Assembly: GCA_041907145.1 (NCBI GenBank)
Contig: JAYRHW010000257.1
Span: 1 to 5,703, forward strand
Origin: JAFLCA01 sp041907145
GTDB lineage: Bacteria; Bdellovibrionota_C; UBA2361; JAFLCA01
Length of the DNA: 5,703 nt
Reading direction: 5' to 3'
Part shown: positions 1 through 5,308 of the stretch, piece after piece
Layout: each line of letters opens with the position of its first letter
How positions within the stretch are numbered: position 1 is the first letter of the stretch
Program-made: the position numbers and the translations under genes
Notes under the pieces: generated by a model
The model's input: only the letters and a program-made list of their open reading frames with translations
Told to the model about the DNA's origin: nothing
Database searches by the model: none

Positions 1-25
1 CAAAGTCGGGAATCAGAATCTGACC

Positions 26-2680
26 ATGGATGAACTTGCGCTTCGACTCAAACCTAAAGAGCTAGCTGATTTGCAGGCTGCCTGGAGCTCGTATCGCGGC
101 GCGCAAACGGAGGCGCGACGATTGGCTTTCAACGCAAAGATCGATCGGGTGCGAGCGCAAAGCGATGCCGCGATTGATCAGAAGCCTTGGATAGCCGAGC
201 GCAAGTTGGCTGCCAAAGAAGAAGTCAGGCTGGAGTGCGAATTACAGAAGCTAAAGGGTAGTTCGCCAGAGGTCCTGGCTAAGCGCGATCAGCTCACCAC
301 CGAACTTCGTCAGCATCGCGTCGGCGAGTTGAAAGATGCGAAGCGCGTAGATTTCTTGGCGCGGACTCGTGGACGCGGGACCGAAGCTGAAATTACCGCG
401 GCCCGAAAGCTGGTTGAAGCCGAGAAAACCCTCACCACTACGACAGGGTCTGACAGTGACAGTACTGCGGCGCAGCGAGCTCGCGACAACGCGATGACCG
501 AATTAAAGGTCCAACGCGGCTTAGCTGCCACTGAATATAAGCTCCTATCGAAGGCGGTAAAAGCCGAATGGAGTAGGGATTATAGCGTACACAGCATTAT
601 AGCGATGACTAGTGCAACGTTTGCGCAAGCTGGTTGGCGAACCGCTGCCAGCTATCAGCCTGGCAGCGCACTGGGCGAGGCGAACACTCCGCTGAAGGAA
701 CGTGTTGAGACATTCGAAGCTATATGCAATCGCAAGCTGCGGCCCGAGGAAGTTGAATTGCTCGGGATTCTACCCGATCATATGTATAAGACTGCCGTGA
801 GCGTAATCAACGCTGGTTGGCGCCCAGAATCCCCTGCCCCTACGCAGCTTACTGCCGGCAGACCTCAGCTCGAGGGACGCAGCGCGGGGCCTCTGCTCGA
901 GGGTAGAACAAGCGGAACTCCTGCACTACCGGAAGCAGTAAACAACGGGCCGCGAGCCCTTCCGGCAGCTCCAGAGGTCATCGTCGCAGCTGACGGCACG
1001 GAAATCTTCGATCGTCGAGGCGCTGTCTCGGTCGCTAATGAAGCCCCTGGATTTTCCCCACGCGAGGAACGAGAGCTTGCTGAATTATTTGCCCGGGGAC
1101 TCGAAAGGGACCTGGCTCGCGGCACGGATTCTCGCGGACAACCAGTGGACACCGCAAGGGCCAAGGCCTCTCTGGTAGCGCAGAAGGAGCGCATTAGCGC
1201 CCTGCTGGAGAAGGAAATCGAGCAACAGCGCAAAATGATCGAAATCGGCAATGAGGCTGCTCGCCGCGGCGAGCTCCCTGGCGGCATGAAAGCAGATCCG
1301 CAAGCCATCAAAGAAGTACAGCGCGATATGTTCTTGGAGATTGAGCGCCTTGACCGCCTCGCCGAGCGCGTGCGTGCGGAGACGGATGCACTCAGAGAAA
1401 TTCGCAGGCCGATGGCTGACAACTCCGACTCTGGAGGTTCCTTCTTCGATAACGAACCGGAATCGGTCTTCAACTTTAATAGTGACGACGGCGAAGACGG
1501 ATGGTGGAGAAACGGCGGCAGCGCCCCGGACTATCGCCCAAGCAGCCCACAACGCGGGGGAGGAGGCGGAGGTGCAGCAGTACGTACGGCTCCTGCCCCT
1601 GTCCGCGAACGTGTCTTGTTTACGACCAACGACCCTCAGCCAACCATCGACATCCTTGAACCGCGAAATCAGGGAGGAATGTTTGAGGGTAGCAATGAAG
1701 GTGGAGCAATCGCCGCAAAGCCTCGCGCTAAGCGTCCCACGGCTCCAATGACTCAGCGAGAAATCGACAATTTCATGCTCGGCGTGGATGATCTTGATGG
1801 CTCCGCGCTTGACGCAGCGCTCGACCGCATGTCACCAACGGAGACTCCCGCGCCTCGACCTCAAGCAGCACCCGAGTCTCGCTCTCCTGGCCAGTATGCT
1901 CGACGACCTGTGCAGCCTATAGAGCCTGATCCAATATTTCAGCCACGGCGTCAACCCATCGCTGAGCCCGCCCCGCAGTCCCGTGTAGCGGTGGCTACCG
2001 AGTCTCCCGTCTTTGATTTCAATTTTGAGATTCCAGGCACTGCTACCGATACAGCGATCACGGTGTTTAGCCCAGAAGTCGAGACTCATATGGCTGCTCT
2101 GTCGGCCGCAATTGATGAATCCGTGCCGGTAACTACCACAGCCATCGAACCAAGACATCGAACTGGTACCTGGGCACCGGAACTCGAACCCCGAACTAGA
2201 CCGATGCCGCTTGCAAAGCCGGCTACCACGGTGGAGCCGACTACTATTCCGCAGCCGGCGGCTAAACCAGTCGTCAGCCCGGAGTCAGCTCTAGCAGCCT
2301 CTGCGGCAACGGGACAGCTACTAGGAAGAATGGCCCGGCCGACGGAGGACCTGGATCTTTCGCCAGACCAGCAGCCTCGCTTCGCTCCTAAGCCGCAGCC
2401 GGAGCCAGCTCCGACGCGTACCCGCACTCCGCTGGAAGAGGAAACTCCTACCGAGAAGCGCAGACGCCGCCGTGAGGAAGAGGGTGGCCGACAGATGGCA
2501 GAGCATCAGCCTGATGAGAAGAAGCGCGAAGAGAAGGTGGAAGAAGAGCGCAAGAAGCACGTACGCGAGATGGCCAAGGGCGAAAAGCGCGGCGGTGCTA
2601 AACTACGCTTCACGAAGATCGTCGATGCGCTCGGCGACGATGATTTGATCGTCGATGATGAAGAAGCTAGCGGTGGATAA
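26..2680 (+). CDS. Large disordered, coiled-coil-rich protein of unknown function (5' end may lie outside the window)
   Basis: I do not recognise this protein. It has 884 residues counted from the ATG at 26, but the frame is open back to position 2 and no good ribosome binding site precedes that ATG, so the true start may be upstream of the window. Residues about 10-185 are charged, Ala/Glu/Lys/Arg-rich and probably helical coiled coil. Residues about 185-268 could be a small folded domain in which AGWR occurs twice (202-205, 263-266). Residues 280-297 hold two tandem 9-residue LEGR units. A second helical segment covers about 343-462. The rest is low-complexity: hexaglycine at 511-516, two Phe-rich acidic patches (VFNFN at 481, VFDFNF at 662), long Pro/Arg/Ala linkers (600-805), and a highly charged tail (809-857) ending in an acidic DDDLIVDDEE patch. 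There is no signal peptide, no convincing membrane segment and no catalytic motif I can name. The layout suggests a scaffold, structural or secreted-effector-like protein; that is inference. The single uninterrupted frame over 2.6 kb makes the CDS itself secure. Confidence 0.9.
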   Translation: MDELALRLKPKELADLQAAWSSYRGAQTEARRLAFNAKIDRVRAQSDAAIDQKPWIAERKLAAKEEVRLECELQKLKGSSPEVLAKRDQLTTELRQHRVGELKDAKRVDFLARTRGRGTEAEITAARKLVEAEKTLTTTTGSDSDSTAAQRARDNAMTELKVQRGLAATEYKLLSKAVKAEWSRDYSVHSIIAMTSATFAQAGWRTAASYQPGSALGEANTPLKERVETFEAICNRKLRPEEVELLGILPDHMYKTAVSVINAGWRPESPAPTQLTAGRPQLEGRSAGPLLEGRTSGTPALPEAVNNGPRALPAAPEVIVAADGTEIFDRRGAVSVANEAPGFSPREERELAELFARGLERDLARGTDSRGQPVDTARAKASLVAQKERISALLEKEIEQQRKMIEIGNEAARRGELPGGMKADPQAIKEVQRDMFLEIERLDRLAERVRAETDALREIRRPMADNSDSGGSFFDNEPESVFNFNSDDGEDGWWRNGGSAPDYRPSSPQRGGGGGGAAVRTAPAPVRERVLFTTNDPQPTIDILEPRNQGGMFEGSNEGGAIAAKPRAKRPTAPMTQREIDNFMLGVDDLDGSALDAALDRMSPTETPAPRPQAAPESRSPGQYARRPVQPIEPDPIFQPRRQPIAEPAPQSRVAVATESPVFDFNFEIPGTATDTAITVFSPEVETHMAALSAAIDESVPVTTTAIEPRHRTGTWAPELEPRTRPMPLAKPATTVEPTTIPQPAAKPVVSPESALAASAATGQLLGRMARPTEDLDLSPDQQPRFAPKPQPEPAPTRTRTPLEEETPTEKRRRRREEEGGRQMAEHQPDEKKREEKVEEERKKHVREMAKGEKRGGAKLRFTKIVDALGDDDLIVDDEEASGG
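863..916 (+). repeat. Two tandem 27-bp imperfect repeats (LEGR units) inside the large CDS
   Basis: Units at 863-889 and 890-916 are in frame and encode PQLEGRSAG and PLLEGRTSG. They share the core CTCGAGGG and much of the flanking sequence. The repeat marks the start of a Pro-rich linker between the N-terminal helical part and the second helical segment, and probably arose by small tandem duplication. It is a minor feature with no known function. Confidence 0.6.
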
Positions 2681-2692
2681 CGCCGCGCGGCG
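2681..2692. repeat. Perfect 12-bp GC palindrome directly after the large CDS
   Basis: CGCCGCGCGGCG begins at the base after the TAA stop and is its own reverse complement. In RNA it could form a 4-bp stem with a GCGC loop. No T-tract follows, so it does not look like a standard intrinsic terminator. It could be a weak pause or 3'-end stabilising hairpin, or chance in GC-rich DNA. The rest of the 205-bp gap (to 2885) shows no gene. A poor promoter candidate is TTGATT at 2815-2820 with TAAGTT at 2838-2843, spaced 17 bp. Confidence 0.35.
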
Positions 2693-2885
2693 GGGCTCTC
2701 CTCAAGCAGCAACCTAAAGAAGAGAACCACAGCAAGCCACCGCGCCAACGTGCTCAACTCAGCGGACATCAAACCCCACAACCTGTAGTCTGCAACTACG
2801 AAGCATTCGAACTATTGATTTGCTCTCCACCTCGCAGTAAGTTGGTGTTTCTCAGAGTATATCCGGACGCTTGCAACGCCCTCAT

Positions 2886-3578
2886 ATGCCGCCTTCATTT
2901 TGGATAGTCTTCTGCATATTTATCGTCATTGGCATCAGGCGCTCCTGGGCTAAATGGGGCACGCCAATTTCTACTCAAGGCCTTGAAGTTTGGCTCGTCG
3001 ACAATCGGCTATCCATCTTGGCGCTGCTACTTTTTGCGGCGGCTGTGGTGGTCTTTCTTCCCCGCCGCAAGGTGGCTATGCCAGAGGACCTCGAGGACGA
3101 TGACATCGCTTCGCCAGAGCCCCCTCCCGAACCCGAGGACATGTCGCCAATCGAGCGAGTGCTGGCTCTTGAGGAAACTCGCCGCCAGCTTGGCTACAAG
3201 CCGGGCTGGCTCTTCTATCGCTGCGAGGAATATGGGCTGTTGGACGAGTATGTATACCTGCTCCGTCAGGGAGTCTTACCTGCCCAATCTTTTAGCGAGG
3301 CCACGCGCGGCCGATTTTCCGAGGACTCCCAACCAAAGCGGGAAGTCAGTCCTGCAAAGCTCGATCCGTTCGAGATTCTCAAGGTACCGCGTGGCTCGGC
3401 CTGGTCCCAGATTCAGCGGTCCTATCGCGATCTGATCCGGCAGCACCACCCTGACAAGTTTCAATGGGCTGGCCCGGAAATTCAAAGGCTCGCCAAAGAG
3501 ATGACGATCCAGTTCAACGATGCCTATCACGCAATCGAGTCGGCCTACCGTTCGCAGGGCCGCCTCCTCGAATATTAG
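2886..3578 (+). CDS. Membrane-anchored J-domain (DnaJ/DjlA-like) co-chaperone
   Basis: Predicted 230-residue J-domain protein. J domains stimulate the ATPase of DnaK (Hsp70) and direct it to particular clients. From the ATG at 2886, residues 4-17 and 42-58 are hydrophobic and probably membrane-spanning, with RRK following the second. A Pro/acidic linker (65-87) leads to a helical segment containing GYKPGW (103-108), then a J domain at about 160-222. The catalytic HPD is intact (188-190, in HHPDKF), helix II is basic, and the insertion after HPD followed by an AKE...NDAYHAIESAY helix resembles the DjlA J domain. Like DjlA it has an N-terminal anchor and C-terminal J domain, but no TerB-like region fits in the available length, so I do not give it that name. 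The frame extends upstream to a TTG at 2871 (5 more residues); ATG is preferred although neither start has a clear ribosome site. It lies 205 bp after the large coiled-coil gene and converges on the minus-strand genes with a 20-bp gap. The J-domain call is strong; the client is unknown. Confidence 0.92.
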   Translation: MPPSFWIVFCIFIVIGIRRSWAKWGTPISTQGLEVWLVDNRLSILALLLFAAAVVVFLPRRKVAMPEDLEDDDIASPEPPPEPEDMSPIERVLALEETRRQLGYKPGWLFYRCEEYGLLDEYVYLLRQGVLPAQSFSEATRGRFSEDSQPKREVSPAKLDPFEILKVPRGSAWSQIQRSYRDLIRQHHPDKFQWAGPEIQRLAKEMTIQFNDAYHAIESAYRSQGRLLEY

Positions 3579-3598
3579 GGACGATCCTGATATCGCAC

Positions 3599-4147
3599 CT
3601 ACGGTACGACGCTAATTCTGCAGTTCAAATCGTTGTTGGTGGAGGTGCGCGCCGCGCCGTTAAGTCTTACCGAGCTAGCTCTCGGCAATGTCAAACTGCA
3701 TTCAGACTGGGACAAATTTGCAATCTGGATATTCGCGTCAACCGGTCTCACCTCGGTCCGCAGCGAGCAAATTCCGACTGGAACGGAGGGGTCAGAGTTT
3801 ATAACCAGTTTGGCAGCGATGCGCGCCTCCACTCCATCCGGAAATGAGCCTACGGGGACAGAATATCCGCTGCAGTCGTTTTCAACGTCCGTGACAAAAA
3901 AGTCCTCTCCAGCGGAGGTAATGCAGTGCTTGAGCGCCGCCCGACCTTGAATGGTAAGCGTCAGGTAATTCCCTGGAAATCCGAGGGGGATTTTATGCGT
4001 ACAGGAGTAGGCAAGAGCGGGACGTGCCCTTGTGCCATCATCGGCGCTGGCGTGGGCGCTGGCTGTCCCAATTAGCAGCGCAATAACAAGGGATCGATTT
4101 GTAATTTTTCCTAGGACAGGCATACAGCCTGAAAGAGACTCCAACAT
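3599..4147 (-). CDS. Exported six-cysteine protein of unknown function (FPGxYxTL family A)
   Basis: Unrecognised 182-residue secreted protein. The start is the ATG at 4147 because GGAGG lies 4 bases upstream on the minus strand; the frame runs 16 codons further (ATG at 4195) without such a site. A shorter alternative at 4123 gives a more classical signal peptide. The hydrophobic stretch at about 19-29 followed by ASA-DDG predicts signal peptidase I cleavage after residue 35. The mature part has six cysteines (49, 75, 92, 127, 150, 176), an even number that suits disulfide bonding in the periplasm or outside the cell, and is otherwise rich in short beta-like segments. FPGNYLTL at 57-64 closely matches FPGIYITL in the exported protein encoded at 4760-5194, and the next aligned cysteine is 35 residues after the Phe in both. 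It is the last gene of the leftward block, and its stop is 20 bp from that of the J-domain gene with no terminator visible. Export is well supported; function is unknown. Confidence 0.82.
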   Translation of the reverse strand: MLESLSGCMPVLGKITNRSLVIALLIGTASAHASADDGTRARPALAYSCTHKIPLGFPGNYLTLTIQGRAALKHCITSAGEDFFVTDVENDCSGYSVPVGSFPDGVEARIAAKLVINSDPSVPVGICSLRTEVRPVDANIQIANLSQSECSLTLPRASSVRLNGAARTSTNNDLNCRISVVP

Positions 4148-4180
4148 AAAACCTCCAAAAATTAACTCAGGGGCTAGCGC

Positions 4181-4231
4181 AGTTGCACTCAGCACTAAGT
4201 GTTATGGAAGTTTCAATGTGCAAGTTGCACT
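4181..4231. promoter_or_regulatory. Candidate operator pair: AGTTGCACT direct repeat with nested palindromes
   Basis: The 9-mer AGTTGCACT occurs at 4181-4189 and again at 4223-4231, start to start 42 bp, which equals four helical turns. The second copy overlaps a perfect palindrome with one central base (GTGCAAGTTGCAC, 4218-4230), itself flanked by ATGTG (4216-4220) and CACAT (4233-4237) in inverted orientation. A further CACTAAGTG palindrome sits between them at 4193-4201. All lie 34-90 bp upstream of the ATG at 4147 on the minus strand, where a promoter is expected. I could not identify a convincing -35/-10 pair. A regulator binding on one face of the helix is inferred, not shown. Confidence 0.4.
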
Positions 4232-4312
4232 TCACATGCCTGGCCTAGATAACCCACTGAAAACACAGCTAGTTATCAAAGCAAAGGGATCTCGTTCGCG
4301 CGATGAGGCAGG

Positions 4313-4334
4313 AGCTGCTCAGGACCGGGCAGCT
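4313..4334. repeat. Inverted repeat (possible hairpin) downstream of the Sm-like gene
   Basis: AGCTGCTC (4313-4320) can pair with GGGCAGCT (4327-4334), an 8-bp stem with one G-T pair and a 6-base loop. It lies about 60-80 bases past the stop of the exported Sm-like gene as read on the minus strand. No T-tract follows on either strand, so an intrinsic terminator is not supported. A second, weaker inverted repeat, GATAAC/GTTATC (4248-4253, 4272-4277), lies nearby. The gap between the genes at 4147 and 4393 (about 245 bp) shows no coding potential I trust. Confidence 0.35.
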
Positions 4335-4392
4335 TAGAGGGTGACACGACGGGAACTGAACTCGGGGAGGCCTCTCTCTAGTGCCTATTCCG

Positions 4393-4704
4393 CTACCCCT
4401 TAGCCCTAACAATCAAGGCATTGATTTTCTCGAGCGGAACCACGGCATCATAGAATTCCTTGCCGGTGAGCTGAGTAAGATGCACGGCCTTTTCACCTAC
4501 TTCCGAGACAATCCCGGCTACTTCATCATTGGAGCCTAGGCGCAAAATAACAGTGCGCCCCTTGAAATTCTCGAGATTAGATTTAATCGTATCAGAAGTG
4601 GTCACTTGAAGTTGCGGGGCTGGCCTATCCTCAGCGCGCACCGGGGCAGAGACCAGGCAGACGGCCGAAAGAGAAAGCAACGACATCACTAAACTTGCTC
4701 GCAT
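4393..4704 (-). CDS. Small exported protein with a predicted Sm/LSm-like beta-barrel
   Basis: Predicted 103-residue exported protein. The ATG at 4704 is chosen because AAGGA lies 7-8 bases upstream; an ATG at 4719 and longer versions up to 4815 lack a ribosome site, and the longest overlaps the gene upstream. Residues 1-24 form a clear Sec signal peptide (MR, a Leu/Val/Ser core, then VRA before ED). After a short linker, residues about 40-101 fit a five-strand Sm-like barrel: an N-terminal helix (SDTIKSNLENF), then G49, alternating hydrophobics V52/L54/L56, E61 and G64, in the order typical of the Sm1 motif, followed by VHLTQLTGKEFYDAVVPLEKINALIV as strands 3-5. From memory, small proteobacterial exported proteins ending in a similar GKEFYDAVV...I.A..VR pattern recur, but I cannot name a family. 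Sm-like proteins usually bind RNA in the cytoplasm; an exported one more likely has a protein-binding or structural role. It lies 55 bp after the six-cysteine gene upstream and may share its transcript, though TAATAT at about -15 could be its own -10. Confidence 0.85.
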   Translation of the reverse strand: MRASLVMSLLSLSAVCLVSAPVRAEDRPAPQLQVTTSDTIKSNLENFKGRTVILRLGSNDEVAGIVSEVGEKAVHLTQLTGKEFYDAVVPLEKINALIVRAKG

Positions 4705-4759
4705 ATAATTTTCCTTCATTCTAAATATTAGCCCAAAAAAGATTCTAAAAGTTTCGACA

Positions 4760-5194
4760 TCACCGAGGCGAGCTTGTTCGCCACTCGTCAGGATCACAAG
4801 ATACCACCGGAGCACTCCGCGTCCGTGAACTGGTATTTAGACCACAGCGATCATACGGATGATTTGCATCGGGGTATTCCTTGTAGCAGGTTTTTCCATC
4901 CTTTCTCGTGAAAGCAAACTGCCGAGTTCCATTTTCACAATTAGAGGTAACATTGAATTTGAATGTCGTCTTATGCCCTGCCCTCACTTTTGTGCTTCCT
5001 CTCCATTTTGTCCCATAGGGTAAAGTAATATATATACCCGGAAATGTAACTTGAACGGAGCTAACCTTGATCTTAGTGATTGTCACATCGCCTGCACTAG
5101 AGGGCACCCGATAGGCTACAGAACACGAGCAAGCATTGGCATCGCTTGCTATAAGTCCAACTGCACACGCCACAATCAACAACAGTATCTTCAT
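4760..5194 (-). CDS. Exported six-cysteine protein of unknown function (FPGxYxTL family B)
   Basis: Unrecognised 144-residue exported protein. The start is the ATG at 5194, with AGAGG 7 bases upstream on the minus strand. Residues 1-21 are a signal peptide (MKILLLIVACAVGLIASDANA) with an A-N-A cleavage site before C22. A lipoprotein is less likely because -3 and -2 are Ala and Asn rather than a canonical lipobox. The mature part has six cysteines (22, 24, 86, 103, 117, 133), consistent with disulfides outside the cytoplasm. It is beta-rich and basic in the middle, with a Cys-Tyr-rich C-terminal third and an Arg/Ser tail. FPGIYITL at 51-58 matches FPGNYLTL in the protein encoded at 3599-4147, and F51-C86 spacing (35) equals F57-C92 there. 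Base composition is more AT-rich than the plus-strand genes. TATACA (4 of 6 to a -10) lies about 20 bases before the start, with no good -35. Function is unknown; a secreted or surface-exposed role is inferred from export only. Confidence 0.82.
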   Translation of the reverse strand: MKILLLIVACAVGLIASDANACSCSVAYRVPSSAGDVTITKIKVSSVQVTFPGIYITLPYGTKWRGSTKVRAGHKTTFKFNVTSNCENGTRQFAFTRKDGKTCYKEYPDANHPYDRCGLNTSSRTRSAPVVSCDPDEWRTSSPR

Positions 5195-5222
5195 GCTCTA
5201 GCCTCTGCTTGTATAAACGAAT

Positions 5223-5240
5223 TTTGGTAGCCAAACCAAA
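5223..5240. promoter_or_regulatory. Inverted repeat TTTGGT-N6-ACCAAA upstream of the exported protein gene
   Basis: TTTGGT (5223-5228) and ACCAAA (5235-5240) are perfect inverted arms around six bases, with a second nested pairing TTGG/CCAA (5224-5227, 5231-5234). It sits 29-46 bp upstream of the ATG at 5194 on the minus strand, inside the 114-bp gap after the preceding gene, where a promoter or operator would fall. No T-tract follows closely, so a terminator for the upstream gene is not well supported. The operator role is inferred from position only. Confidence 0.3.
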
Positions 5241-5308
5241 GTTACCACGCTCCCGGCCAAAAGACACCGCAAATTGAATGAATGACTGCGTCGAATTGCC
5301 TACGGAAA

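Noticed and set aside
865..1552. Two overlapping minus-strand frames opposite the large CDS
   Set aside because: They are antisense to a long, consistent coding frame, rich in Ser/Arg/Ala as expected from reverse reading, and have no supporting start signals.
1341..1751. 136-residue open frame on the plus strand
   Set aside because: It lies wholly inside the large CDS in another frame, has no ribosome site, and its composition looks like a frame shadow.
2929..3435. 168-residue plus-strand frame overlapping the J-domain gene
   Set aside because: The other frame carries a complete J domain with HPD and membrane segments, so this one is a shadow.
3579..3598. Bidirectional terminator between the convergent genes
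   Set aside because: The 20-bp gap has no stable stem and no T-tract on either strand.
3464..3950. Plus-strand frames across the convergent junction and opposite the exported protein
   Set aside because: The minus frame has a signal peptide, a ribosome site and six cysteines; the plus frames have none of these.
4032..4337. 101-residue plus-strand frame over the intergenic region
   Set aside because: It runs antisense through the signal peptide of the gene at 4147 and then through the repeat-rich regulatory region; no ribosome site or recognisable content.
4705..4759. Terminator at the T-run between the six-cysteine and Sm-like genes
   Set aside because: A run of seven T is present on the minus strand but no GC-rich stem precedes it.
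4705..4815. Longer N-terminus for the Sm-like protein (starts at 4719 or 4815)
   Set aside because: Neither start has a ribosome site, the longest overlaps the upstream gene, and only the start at 4704 puts a proper signal peptide at the N-terminus.
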